Shown one piece after another: positions 1 to 6,959 of a stretch of DNA of 17,788 nt; position 1 is the first letter of the stretch; every line of letters starts with the position of its first letter. The notes under the pieces were generated by a model that was not told the origin of the DNA, searched no databases, and saw only the letters and a program-made list of their open reading frames with translations. This DNA comes from DTU018 sp029550685 (lineage in GTDB: Bacteria > Bacillota > Syntrophomonadia > Syntrophomonadales > Syntrophomonadaceae): NCBI GenBank assembly GCA_035412805.1, contig DAONVO010000045.1, positions 1 through 17,788 of the forward strand, in the 5' to 3' direction. Made by a program: the position numbers and the translations under genes.

Positions 1-50
1 GTGAGAGGGATGTTGCTGCAGCAAGCTACTGCAGCTGCACCCTACTCGAT

Positions 51-93
51 TCATTTCATCATTACCGTAGGGGCCGATGCTCACATCGGCCCG
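51..93. repeat. Dispersed repeat, GGGGCCGATG family, copy 1
   Basis: The first 30 bases (51-80) are identical to 467-496. The copy then reads CTCACATCGGCCCG where the other copies read CCCACATCGCCCCG. The core CGATG-N-CATCG is self-complementary, so each copy can form a small hairpin. Confidence 0.7.
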
Positions 94-214
94 TTGTAGG
101 AAACGACGACTCTGTCGACGATTACTGTTATAATACTATCCAATAGGTTAACCATGCGCACCTGTTCCGTCGTCACGATATAGCAGCGGCTCGATGTGCG
201 ACTCAGGGGGTACC

Positions 215-265
215 GGGCTAAACAAAACATCCTGTTTTGATAGCCCCCTCGGGACATCCTGTCCC
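215..265. other. Two adjacent hairpins with the same TCC loop
   Basis: Hairpin one has outer arms GGGCTA (215-220) and TAGCCC (241-246) and inner arms AAAACA (224-229) and TGTTTT (233-238) around a TCC loop. Hairpin two has arms GGGACA (251-256) and TGTCCC (260-265) around the same TCC loop. The function is unknown. They may be remnants of a palindromic repeat or a structured RNA. Confidence 0.5.
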
Positions 266-385
266 TTGCACCCCTTCGTCCGCCCATCTGTACCGGCTAT
301 ATCGGACTCCTCCACCAAGGTGCTCACGGCCAACCTACTGTCACGTATCTAACATGGTTTATTACCAGATTATGCGGGATAGGGA

Positions 386-402
386 GCGACGACCCTGTCG
401 CC
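386..402. repeat. GCGACGAC-CTGTCG palindromic repeat
   Basis: The unit GCGACGACCCTGTCGCC is imperfectly palindromic. It recurs in inverted orientation at 5568-5585 (GGCGACAGAGTCGTCGCC) and in a degraded form near 103-119. It looks like a dispersed intergenic repeat, not a regulatory site of one gene. Confidence 0.55.
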
Positions 403-424
403 CCGCTTTAGGGGACAAAAAAGC

Positions 425-467
425 CATCTTATGTGTCATCGCGAGGAGCGCAGCGACGTGGCGATCT
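425..467 (+). repeat. Dispersed intergenic repeat, GCGAGGAGCG-AGCGACG family, plus-strand unit
   Basis: The unit starts with 21 bases (425-445) that occur exactly in reverse complement at 5717-5737. It continues with GGAGCGCAGCGACGTGGCGATCTC, matching the layout of the inverted unit at 5696-5737, where the centre differs. The unit is GC-rich, palindromic in its centre and intergenic, like other short dispersed repeats of anaerobic Firmicutes. Confidence 0.7.
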
Positions 468-509
468 CATTTCATCATTACCGTAGGGGCCGATGCCCAC
501 ATCGCCCCG
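467..509. repeat. Dispersed repeat, GGGGCCGATG family, copy 2
   Basis: Positions 467-496 equal 51-80, and 483-509 equal 533-559 (27 bases). The copy abuts the end of the 425-467 unit, so two repeat families are juxtaposed here. Confidence 0.7.
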
Positions 510-532
510 CGGATGATGTATTTTAGGAGATA

Positions 533-559
533 GTAGGGGCCGATGCCCACATCGCCCCG
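533..559. repeat. Dispersed repeat, GGGGCCGATG family, copy 3
   Basis: This is a 27-base exact copy of 483-509. It ends 9 bases before the proB ribosome binding site, so the repeat forms part of the proB 5' untranslated region if the promoter lies upstream. Confidence 0.7.
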
Positions 560-582
560 ATGGGTTTGAGGAGATATTAATC

Positions 583-1707
583 ATGAGCAAACGCGATTTA
601 CTAAAAGGATGCCGGCGGGTAGTAATAAAAGTCGGCACCAGCACTTTGACTCACAGCAACGGCCAGCTGAACCTGCGCCGCATCGAATCCCTGGTAAGGG
701 AAATCGCCGATTTACATAATCAGGACATAGAGGTGCTGGTGGTTAGTTCCGGAGCCATTGGAGTAGGGGCTAACCGTATGGGATATAAAAAGGTTCCCAA
801 AACTATGCCGGAGAAACAGGCCCTGGCTGCCATTGGCCAAGGGGCTTTGCTGCACCTGTATGAAAAACTGTTCGCTGAGTATGGCAAAACCGTAGCCCAG
901 GTATTAATCACCCGCGGTGACTTTGATGAAAGGCTGCGTTATTTGAACGCCACCAATGCTTTTCTGGCCATTCTGTCCATGAAAGTAATCCCTATTATTA
1001 ATGAGAATGACACCGTAGTAGTTGAAGAAATAAAATTTGGAGACAATGATACCCTCTCAGCTCTGGTAGCAGGGGTAGTAGATGCTGATCTGCTCCTAAT
1101 ACTGTCAGACGTGGACGGGTTTTTCAGCAGTGATCCCCGGGTTGACCGTCATGCTCGCCTGATATGTGAAGTTGAAGAGATCACCGATGAAATGGAGAAA
1201 CACTCCCTCAACCGGGGCAGCAGTTTTTCCAGCGGCGGCATGCATACCAAATTAAAAGCCGCACGTATGTGCATGGCGGCGGGAATACCTATGGTAATTG
1301 CCAACAGTGCTGAGGAGAATGTAATTCGACGGGTAGTAGAAGGAGAGCAGCTGGGCACCTTGTTTATACCCCGGGGTGAACGCATGCATGCCCGCAAAAA
1401 ATGGATTGCCTTCGGGTCCGTTACCCAGGGTGCGGTGGTAGTAGATGCCGGAGCGCAACAGGCTCTCTTGGAACGTGGCAAGAGCCTGCTTCCTTCAGGT
1501 GTGATTAGAGCAGAAGGAGATTTTGAAAGGGGAGCTATCATAGCAGTTCTGAATCAGCAGGGAACGGAAATAGCCCGGGGAGTAGTAAATTACAGCGCTG
1601 CCGAAATATCCCAGATAGCCGGCAGGAAGTCCACGGAAATCGAAAAGGTATTAGGCAGCAAAGACTATGACGAGGTTATCCACCGCAACAACCTGTGGGT
1701 GGAATAG
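583..1707 (+). CDS. proB: Glutamate 5-kinase ProB
   Basis: This cytosolic enzyme phosphorylates L-glutamate with ATP to gamma-glutamyl phosphate, the first step of proline synthesis. The 374-residue length fits the two-domain form. An amino-acid-kinase domain covers about residues 10-260, with VIKVGTS at 14-20, SSGAIGVG at 55-62, NENDTV at 140-145, FGDNDTLSA at 152-160 and the nucleotide-site segment LILSDVDGFF at 172-181. A C-terminal PUA domain covers about 272-365. The ATG is preceded by GAGGAGAT at 568-575 with 9-base spacing, so the start is secure. proA begins 28 bases after the stop, so the two form an operon and their products act in sequence. ProB is commonly feedback-inhibited by proline, which the sequence does not show directly. 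The identification is very secure. Confidence 0.97.
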   Translation: MSKRDLLKGCRRVVIKVGTSTLTHSNGQLNLRRIESLVREIADLHNQDIEVLVVSSGAIGVGANRMGYKKVPKTMPEKQALAAIGQGALLHLYEKLFAEYGKTVAQVLITRGDFDERLRYLNATNAFLAILSMKVIPIINENDTVVVEEIKFGDNDTLSALVAGVVDADLLLILSDVDGFFSSDPRVDRHARLICEVEEITDEMEKHSLNRGSSFSSGGMHTKLKAARMCMAAGIPMVIANSAEENVIRRVVEGEQLGTLFIPRGERMHARKKWIAFGSVTQGAVVVDAGAQQALLERGKSLLPSGVIRAEGDFERGAIIAVLNQQGTEIARGVVNYSAAEISQIAGRKSTEIEKVLGSKDYDEVIHRNNLWVE

Positions 1708-1735
1708 TTAATTAGAACAGATGGAGGAGGAAAAA

Positions 1736-2995
1736 ATGGACGATCAGCTCAGGGAAACATTGTTAAATCAGGGCAGGCAGGCCAAGTTGGCTTCGCGAGA
1801 GTTGGCTGTCGCTCCTACCACATTAAAAAACCAGGCTTTGCTGGACATGGCCGATGCGTTGGTAGCTGGCAGGCAGGAAATTATTGCAGCCAACCGTGTT
1901 GATTTGGAGCAAGGGGAAAAGATGGGTCTGACCGCAGCCCTCTTGGAACGTTTGATGCTGAATGAAAAGCGTATTAATGATATGGCTCAGGGTTTAAGAG
2001 AGATTGCGGCTCTGCCCGATCCTGTCGGGCAAGTTTTAGGGATCACCAAACGTCCCAACGGTTTGGAAGTGGGACGGGTCAGAACTCCCATCGGGGTCAT
2101 CGGAATTATATATGAGTCACGTCCCAATGTGACTGCTGATGCCGCCGCCCTGTGTGTAAAGGCTGGCAACAGCATCTTGCTGCGGGGCGGGGAAGAGGCT
2201 TTGAACTCTAATCGGGTAATTGCCCGTCTGATAGCTGATGCCGCCACCCGGGCTGGTTTGCCTAAAGGAGCTATTCAACTGGTGGATAGTGAGGACCGGG
2301 ACGCAGCGGTTTTTATGATGCAGATGAATGATTACCTGGATGTGCTGATCCCGCGCGGAGGCAAGGGGCTGAAAAAAGCAGTGCTGGAAAATGCTACTGT
2401 ACCAGTGATCATGACCGGCATGGGCAACTGCCATGTGTATGTAGACCAGTATGCAGATCTGGACAAAGCCCTGCCCATCATCTTAAATGCCAAGGTCCAG
2501 CGTCCCTCGGTATGCAATGCTGCCGAAACTCTCCTGGTACACGAGGCTGTGGCAGAAGAGTTTTTGCCCCGGGCTATTGCCGAACTGCAGAAAGCCGGGG
2601 TGGAGATTCGCGGCTGCCAGCGCACCTGCCAGATTGTTGCTGGTATAAAAGAAGCCCAGGAGTCAGACTGGGACGAGGAATACCTGGATTTAATCCTGGC
2701 AGTACGGGTGGTGGACAGTTTGGATGAGGCTATCGAACATATCAATACTCATGGCACCGGGCACAGCGAAGCTATAGTCAGCGAAGACTACAGCCATGTG
2801 CGTCGTTTCCTGGCTGCGGTGGATGCAGCAGCAGTGTACGCCAACGCTTCCACCCGGTTTACCGACGGCGGTGAATTCGGCTTTGGGGCCGAAATCGGCA
2901 TCAGTACCCAGAAACTGCATGCCCGCGGACCCATGGGTCTTAACGAACTGACCACCACCAAGTTTATAGTCTACGGAGACGGCCACATTAGATAA
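1736..2995 (+). CDS. proA: Glutamate-5-semialdehyde dehydrogenase (gamma-glutamyl phosphate reductase) ProA
   Basis: This enzyme reduces the labile gamma-glutamyl phosphate made by ProB to glutamate-5-semialdehyde with NADPH. The product cyclises and is then reduced to proline by ProC, which is not in this window. The protein has 419 residues, the normal family length, with an aldehyde-dehydrogenase-type fold. The segment IGVIGIIYESRPNVTADA (119-136) and the NAKVQRPSVCNAAETLL segment (251-267), with catalytic Cys260, are diagnostic. I chose the ATG at 1736 because GGAGGAGG at 1723-1730 sits 5 bases upstream. The in-frame ATG at 1721 lies before that site and would add MEEEK. The stop is 3 bases from a large hairpin (2999-3075) that probably ends the transcript. 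Confidence 0.96.
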   Translation: MDDQLRETLLNQGRQAKLASRELAVAPTTLKNQALLDMADALVAGRQEIIAANRVDLEQGEKMGLTAALLERLMLNEKRINDMAQGLREIAALPDPVGQVLGITKRPNGLEVGRVRTPIGVIGIIYESRPNVTADAAALCVKAGNSILLRGGEEALNSNRVIARLIADAATRAGLPKGAIQLVDSEDRDAAVFMMQMNDYLDVLIPRGGKGLKKAVLENATVPVIMTGMGNCHVYVDQYADLDKALPIILNAKVQRPSVCNAAETLLVHEAVAEEFLPRAIAELQKAGVEIRGCQRTCQIVAGIKEAQESDWDEEYLDLILAVRVVDSLDEAIEHINTHGTGHSEAIVSEDYSHVRRFLAAVDAAAVYANASTRFTDGGEFGFGAEIGISTQKLHARGPMGLNELTTTKFIVYGDGHIR

Positions 2996-2998
2996 ACA

Positions 2999-3075
2999 AG
3001 AAGCATGGGGACGTTCTTTTTGCTTCCTCTTTCAGCTTTTTTGAAAGGAAGCAAAAAGAACGTCCCCATGCTTCT
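2999..3075. repeat. Long near-perfect inverted repeat (hairpin element) between convergent genes
   Basis: Bases 2999-3028 pair without mismatch with 3046-3075 (30 bp). After a 2-base bulge, 3 more pairs close a loop containing six T (3034-3042). The arm contains GGGGACGTTC and CTTTTTGCTTCCT. It lies 3 bases after the proA stop and 10 bases before the convergent cysteine-synthase-like stop, so it can act as a bidirectional transcription block. A stem this long is far beyond a usual terminator and suggests a small inserted palindromic element. I recall GGGGACGTTCTTTTTG-like palindromes as common in clostridial genomes, but that is memory and not a search result. Confidence 0.8.
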
Positions 3076-3090
3076 ACCCATGCTTCTACT
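3067..3090. repeat. Tandem 12-bp direct repeat at the edge of the hairpin
   Basis: CATGCTTCTACC (3067-3078) is followed directly by CATGCTTCTACT (3079-3090), with 11 of 12 bases identical. The first copy is the foot of the right hairpin arm. The second runs into the cysteine-synthase-like gene and includes its stop codon. It could be a slippage duplication or an insertion scar. Confidence 0.6.
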
Positions 3091-4123
3091 CGATTATCTC
3101 GAATTGGTACTGAGCCAGTTTTTGCCGGTCTTCGGCGCTCAGCTGGTATTCGCGCTGCAGCAATTCCCGCTCCGGTTTGCTGCCGCAGAGTTCAGTAGAC
3201 AGGTAGCGTAGGCCATTGTCATTAATCATGGTAACTATGCGTTTAAAATGAGGATATTTCTCAGCCACCTTAAAAGCTGCTTGCACATTGCATCCCGATG
3301 AAGTTCCGCAGAAGATTCCTTCCTGACGGGCCATCTGCCGCGCCATTTCCATGGCCTCATATGAACTGACCAATACTATGCCATCTACATACTGCAGATC
3401 CAGAATCTCGGGAATTAGACCGTCGGCGATCCCCTGTACCTTGTGTTGACCAATGATTCCCTTGGAAAGAATCGGTGAATCAGCTGGTTCGGAGATGAAT
3501 ACTTTTATTGCGGGGTTTTTGCTCTTTAAGTATTTTGCCGTTCCGGTAACCGTACCACCGGTGCCCTGGCACATTATAAAAGCATCCAGTTCACCACCGG
3601 TCTGCTCCCAGATTTCCGGTCCGGTATTGTTCATATGGGCTCGAATATTATCCTCCCGGTAAAATTGCCCGATTTCAAATACCATCCCAGAATATTGCTC
3701 TTTGATGCGAGCCACCTCTTCCAAAACCAGATCCACATCAGTTTCAGCACCGGGAGTGAGCACCAGTTCTGCTCCATAGGACTGAATAGTCTTTTTGCGT
3801 TCCTCACTCATACCTTGGGGCATTACAATTATCACTCGATAGCCGCAGGCTGCTCCTACCATAGCGGTGGAGATGCCGGTATTGCCGGTGGTTCCCTCCA
3901 GAAGTATCATGCCGGGTTTCAATTCGCCCCGTTCCTCAGCCCGGCGGACAATTTCATAAGCCACACGATCTTTAAGGCTGCCGCTGGGATTGGGAAACTC
4001 CAATTTAACACAGATGTCGGGTTGAATACCGGCTGACAGTCTCTTTAAGCTAACCATCGGGGTTCGGCCGATACACTCCAGAATGCTGCTGTGAATGGTG
4101 CGATTGGCATCCCATTTAATCAA
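3086..4123 (-). CDS. Cysteine synthase / cystathionine beta-synthase family PLP enzyme
   Basis: This is a fold-type II PLP enzyme of 345 residues. Family members replace the beta substituent of an activated serine (usually O-acetylserine) with sulfide to make cysteine. PSGSLKDR at 46-53 carries the Schiff-base Lys51. GTTGNTG at 77-83 is the substrate-binding loop, where the family usually has TSGNTG. The phosphate-cradle loop is GTGGTVTG at 187-194, and GTSSGCN at 273-279 replaces the usual ISSGA-type segment. A tail of about 30 residues follows the core. The start is TTG at 4123, with GGGAGGG 6-7 bases upstream. It lies 21 bases after the cysteine-rich gene, so the two form an operon. The exact substrate (O-acetylserine, O-phosphoserine or another) cannot be decided here, so I give no gene symbol. 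Confidence 0.85.
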   Translation of the reverse strand: MIKWDANRTIHSSILECIGRTPMVSLKRLSAGIQPDICVKLEFPNPSGSLKDRVAYEIVRRAEERGELKPGMILLEGTTGNTGISTAMVGAACGYRVIIVMPQGMSEERKKTIQSYGAELVLTPGAETDVDLVLEEVARIKEQYSGMVFEIGQFYREDNIRAHMNNTGPEIWEQTGGELDAFIMCQGTGGTVTGTAKYLKSKNPAIKVFISEPADSPILSKGIIGQHKVQGIADGLIPEILDLQYVDGIVLVSSYEAMEMARQMARQEGIFCGTSSGCNVQAAFKVAEKYPHFKRIVTMINDNGLRYLSTELCGSKPERELLQREYQLSAEDRQKLAQYQFEIIE

Positions 4124-4144
4124 CTTTTTCCCTCCCTACCACAA

Positions 4145-4765
4145 TTACAAGATCCATTCTTTACCGAAACGCAGCTGACAGCTTACTACAGCTGTCACTT
4201 CTGCAGGTACTTCCTCAAAAAAGGCTGGTCTGGTTTGGGTTTGCTGGTGCAAATACTCTGCCATGGTCTGGATAACCAGCTGCCGGTCGGCGGGGTTGCG
4301 CAGTGTTAATCCTTTATTCTGCAGGTATTCGGCAGCCCCATTGTTCAATTGGATCTCATAATCGGCCAGCTGTTCAAAAAACTTTTTCCAGTTCTGCAGT
4401 TCAGAATGATTCTCCCAGCCTATACCCGGGCAAACGAAATGACGGCAGATCGATTCCCTCATATGTTGGGGCAGACGGCACCCTCCCTGACGGCTATGAA
4501 AACGGCAACGATAGCTGTCACCATCAGGCTGTTGATTAATGGTGACCGAAGCGTCAAGTATGGTTATTCCGTCCATCTGAAAAATTTCTTCTAACAGTTC
4601 GGGCTGGTTATGCAGCAGATACACCAAATCAGTGGCATAAAAAACCGGCGAATAAAACCCGCAGCATCCCTTGTCATCCTGCCGGGGACAGCGGGTGCAA
4701 AGATCCACTTCAATGTAGCTTCTTAGCCCATTATTATGAAAAACTAGCTGAACCTGTGTTTCCAC
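4145..4765 (-). CDS. Cysteine-rich putative metal- or Fe-S-binding protein (YkgJ-like)
   Basis: The 206-residue soluble protein has no signal peptide or membrane segment. Eight cysteines lie in the first 112 residues: C23 and C26 (CTRC), C34 and C35 (GCCGFYSP), C87, C96 (GGCRLP), C107 and C112 (CRHFVCPG). This layout resembles the zinc/iron-chelating CxxCxxCC (YkgJ-type) proteins, though C26 and C34 are farther apart than in the classic motif. The C-terminal half is helical and poor in Cys. The start is GTG at 4765 with GGGGAGT about 8 bases upstream. It is the first gene of a two-gene unit with the downstream cysteine-synthase-like gene, which hints at sulfur or metal-cluster metabolism, but that is only inference. 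The function is unknown. Confidence 0.75.
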   Translation of the reverse strand: METQVQLVFHNNGLRSYIEVDLCTRCPRQDDKGCCGFYSPVFYATDLVYLLHNQPELLEEIFQMDGITILDASVTINQQPDGDSYRCRFHSRQGGCRLPQHMRESICRHFVCPGIGWENHSELQNWKKFFEQLADYEIQLNNGAAEYLQNKGLTLRNPADRQLVIQTMAEYLHQQTQTRPAFFEEVPAEVTAVVSCQLRFGKEWIL

Positions 4766-4793
4766 TTTAAATACTCCCCACAGTAATAGTCTT

Positions 4794-4799
4794 ATTATA
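4794..4799 (-). promoter_or_regulatory. Possible -10 box for the minus-strand pair
   Basis: The minus strand reads TATAAT here, about 29 bases upstream of the GTG start at 4765. A -35 at 17-18 bases is poor (TTCCTT or CTTCCT). This is a weak prediction. Confidence 0.3.
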
Positions 4800-4876
4800 G
4801 GGCTTTTGGACGCTTAAAGGAAGCATATGCAAATGGCGTGTTAAATCAACTGGGGAGCAGGTTTGCATTTTAGGGG

Positions 4877-4882
4877 TATAAT
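4877..4882 (+). promoter_or_regulatory. Possible -10 box for nadD
   Basis: TATAAT lies 45 bases upstream of the nadD start in the divergent intergenic region 4766-4926. No good -35 is seen at the right distance. A TTGCAT only 8 bases upstream is too close. Confidence 0.35.
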
Positions 4883-4926
4883 CGCTATCATTTAATTAGA
4901 TTTCGATTATCTACATAGGTGATAGA

Positions 4927-5544
4927 TTGACACATAGAAAGGCAATTGGCATTTTAGGAGGAACGTTCGACCCGGTTCATTATGGCCATTTGGTAGCTGC
5001 GCAATATGCGGCTTATGGCTTCCATTTGAACAGGGTTATTTTTATGCCTGCAGCCCAGCCTCCTCACAAAAACGCTGTCAATGTCCTGGAGGCCAGACAC
5101 CGCCTGGCTATGATCCAGCTGGCTATTGCAGATAATCCCGTTTTTGAAATGTCTACCCTGGAGATAGAGCGTTCCGGAATTTCCTATACTGTTGATACTG
5201 TTGAAACCATGCTGCGGACTTATCCTGATATGGATTTATACTTTATCATGGGCATGGATTCCCTGTACATACTTGATACCTGGAAAGATGTTCAGCGGTT
5301 GGTTGCTATGTGTCGCTTTATAGTGGTAACCCGGCCCAATTACTGCCTGAACCGCAGCGAACCAGCTCTGCAGGCAGTTCCCGAACAGTTCTGGGATCGA
5401 GCCGATTTTTTGGAAATCCCGGCGATGGATATTTCTTCTACCGATTTGCGGGCCAGGGTCCGGCAGGGCAAGCCCATCCGCTATCTGGTACCTCCGGCTG
5501 TGGAGAAGTATATTTATGATCATGCCCTGTATCAGGGAGATTAA
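4927..5544 (+). CDS. nadD: Nicotinate-nucleotide adenylyltransferase NadD
   Basis: NadD transfers AMP from ATP to nicotinate mononucleotide to form deamido-NAD, an essential step of NAD synthesis. The 205-residue protein shows GGTFDPVHYGH at 11-21 (the HxGH nucleotidyltransferase signature), PPHKN at 45-49, the GMDS segment at 109-112 and the C-terminal ISSTDLR at 169-175 that contacts ATP. The start is TTG at 4927, with AGGTGA at 4917-4922 only 4 bases away. No ATG or GTG lies in frame just upstream, so TTG is the best choice. In Firmicutes nadD normally sits between proA and yqeK. Here two opposite-strand genes separate it from proA, and a 331-base repeat region separates it from yqeK. Confidence 0.95.
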   Translation: MTHRKAIGILGGTFDPVHYGHLVAAQYAAYGFHLNRVIFMPAAQPPHKNAVNVLEARHRLAMIQLAIADNPVFEMSTLEIERSGISYTVDTVETMLRTYPDMDLYFIMGMDSLYILDTWKDVQRLVAMCRFIVVTRPNYCLNRSEPALQAVPEQFWDRADFLEIPAMDISSTDLRARVRQGKPIRYLVPPAVEKYIYDHALYQGD

Positions 5545-5560
5545 TGGCATGGTACCCTAA

Positions 5561-5830
5561 AGGGGCGGGCGACAGAGTCGTCGCCTGCAAAACGAGGCGA
5601 TGTGAAAAATACCTAAATCTGTCATTGTACGGCTAATGTTGCGAGCCCCTCTAGGGGGCGTGGCAATCTCTGCTATAACTTGCGGTTTGGGTTTTGAGAT
5701 CGCCACGCGCTACGCGCTCGCGATGACACATAAGATGACTTACTTGAGTCGCCGCGTCGCTTCGCTCCTCGCAACCTTAATAGTGAGCGTTAGCGAACAT
5801 CGGGAGTGCCCGAAGGGTGCGATGACATAT
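5561..5830. repeat. Cluster of dispersed GC-rich palindromic repeats between nadD and yqeK
   Basis: I see no gene in 5545-5875. At least five units follow each other. 5567-5585 is an inverted GCGACGAC-CTGTCGCC unit. 5638-5670 reads TTGCGAGCCCCTCTAGGGGG followed by CGTGGCAATCTC. 5696-5737 is an inverted copy of the 425-467 type, with 21 bases exactly complementary. 5746-5774 reads, on the minus strand, GTTGCGAGGAGCGAAGCGAC and onward. 5787-5826 is a more diverged unit ending in GCGATGACA. They alternate in orientation. Transcripts across them could form several hairpins, but there is no T-run to make a typical terminator. Confidence 0.7.
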
Positions 5831-5875
5831 TGAGGGATATTTTTACAGCTGTTACCATAGGGCATGGAGGATATC

Positions 5876-6463
5876 ATGAAATACACTGATGCAGAGATAA
5901 TTGCAGTAATACAAAAACGTCTTTCTGCCAACCGTTTTCAGCACAGCCTGCGGGTAGCGGAGGTTGCTCGCCGCCTGGCGGAACAGTACCGGGTTGATCC
6001 TGGACAAGCCTATACTACCGGGTTGCTCCATGACTATGCCAAGGGATTATCCGGCCAGCAACTGCTGGACATAGCGGAAAACCATGGATTAATAAGTCAC
6101 CCGGTAGATCGCCTGGTTCCCGATTTGCTCCATGGGCCGGTAGGTGCTTACCTGGTTCAGACGGAACTTGGCTTGGAGGATGTCAACATGCTGGCAGCCA
6201 TTGCCAACCATACCCTGGGTGCTCTTAATATGAGCCCATTGGAGGAAATAGTCTTTTTAGCAGATATGATTGAGCCCGGCCGGGATTATCCTGGCTTGGA
6301 ACGTCTACAGTGCTTGACGGAACGTAGTTTGGAGGAAGGCATGCTTTTTGGGCTGGAGTCCACGATCCGTTATTGTGTTAATCAGGGGCGTATTATTCAT
6401 CCCCGTTCCATAGAGGTCCGTAATCACTACCTTCAAAAATGCAGTACTATGGAAGGTTGTTAA
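5876..6463 (+). CDS. yqeK: YqeK-family HD-domain hydrolase (symmetrical Ap4A hydrolase family)
   Basis: This is a 195-residue HD-domain metalloprotein. Members of the YqeK family are known to split diadenosine tetraphosphate (Ap4A) into two ADP. The metal ligands expected for an HD domain are visible: His23 (FQHSLRV), His52-Asp53 (LLHDYAKG), His86 (LLHGPVG), His112 (NHTLG) and Asp130 (LADMIEPGRDYPG). GGAGG at 5866-5870 is 5 bases before the ATG at 5876, so I prefer it over the in-frame ATG at 5864, which precedes the ribosome binding site and would add MEDI. The position between nadD and rsfS is the conserved Firmicutes arrangement and supports the identification. Confidence 0.92.
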   Translation: MKYTDAEIIAVIQKRLSANRFQHSLRVAEVARRLAEQYRVDPGQAYTTGLLHDYAKGLSGQQLLDIAENHGLISHPVDRLVPDLLHGPVGAYLVQTELGLEDVNMLAAIANHTLGALNMSPLEEIVFLADMIEPGRDYPGLERLQCLTERSLEEGMLFGLESTIRYCVNQGRIIHPRSIEVRNHYLQKCSTMEGC

Positions 6464-6561
6464 GCAAAAGTATGGAGAAATGAGTTGACGAACATGATAA
6501 AGGTATTGGAATTCCCTGAGCTGTAAAGAGCAACGGTTAATATTCTTTAGGAGGGTTGTTA

Positions 6562-6921
6562 TTGAATCAGGAAGAAAAACTGGCAAGAATGATTGCTGAT
6601 GCCTGCCTGGATGAAAAGGCACTGGATGTAGTGGTTTTGGATGTGCGTAATCTCACAGTTATTGCGGACTATTTTGTGATTGCCAGTGGAAGAAGCATGA
6701 TTCAGGTTCGTTCCATCGTCGATCATGTCCTGGACAAACTGCAGGAGCAAGGTATTTCCCCCATTCGCAAAGAAGGCCTTCAGCAGGGAGTATGGACGGT
6801 TTTGGACTATAACTCGGTAATTCTCCATGTCTTTCGCCAGGAGGAACGAGAATACTACCAGTTGGAAAACCTGTGGGCCGATGCTCCTCAGCTGCTGGTA
6901 GACAGCAATTGTCAGCTGTAG
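6562..6921 (+). CDS. rsfS: Ribosomal silencing factor RsfS
   Basis: RsfS binds ribosomal protein uL14 on the large subunit and blocks joining with the small subunit, so it lowers translation when nutrients are short. The 119-residue product has the family core: DVVVLDVRNLTVIADYFVIA (22-41), SGRSMIQVRSI (42-52), GVWTVLDYNSVILHVF (76-91) and EREYYQLENLWADA (95-108). The likely start is TTG at 6562, with AGGAGG at 6549-6554 and 7-base spacing. The alternative TTG at 6556 directly touches that site. A gap of 98 bases follows yqeK and contains no convincing gene. TTGACG at 6484 could be a -35, but no good -10 follows. Confidence 0.94.
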   Translation: MNQEEKLARMIADACLDEKALDVVVLDVRNLTVIADYFVIASGRSMIQVRSIVDHVLDKLQEQGISPIRKEGLQQGVWTVLDYNSVILHVFRQEEREYYQLENLWADAPQLLVDSNCQL

Positions 6922-6959
6922 AACGGACCATGATGAATGAAAACATCGCGGCACAGCTT

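Larger units (their letters stand above)
1..582. other. Gene-free region with short palindromic repeats, upstream of proB
   Basis: I see no convincing gene here. The open frames lack ribosome binding sites and run through repeats. The region holds three copies of a GGGGCCGATG...CATCG element (near 51-93, 467-509 and 533-559), copies of a GCGACGAC-CTGTCG palindrome (near 103-119 and 386-402), one unit of a CGCGAGGAGCGCAGCGACG repeat (425-467), and two adjacent hairpins at 215-246 and 251-265. No clear promoter for proB is visible. The gene upstream of the window is unknown. Confidence 0.6.

Noticed and set aside
129..134. TATAAT as a -10 box in the left region
   Set aside because: No acceptable -35 lies 16-18 bases upstream, and no gene or structured RNA clearly follows it.
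237..533. 98-codon open frame in the left gene-free region
   Set aside because: It runs through three palindromic repeat units, lacks a ribosome binding site and has no recognisable domain.
1721..1735. Upstream ATG as start of proA
   Set aside because: The strong GGAGGAGG site lies after this ATG and at the correct distance from the ATG at 1736.
5561..5830. CRISPR array
   Set aside because: The units alternate in orientation, differ in length and sequence, and have no regular spacers. They are dispersed palindromic repeats.
6494..6526. Ten-residue open frame (MIKVLEFPEL) between yqeK and rsfS
   Set aside because: There is no ribosome binding site at a useful distance and no sign of a leader-peptide attenuator. 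It is most likely chance.
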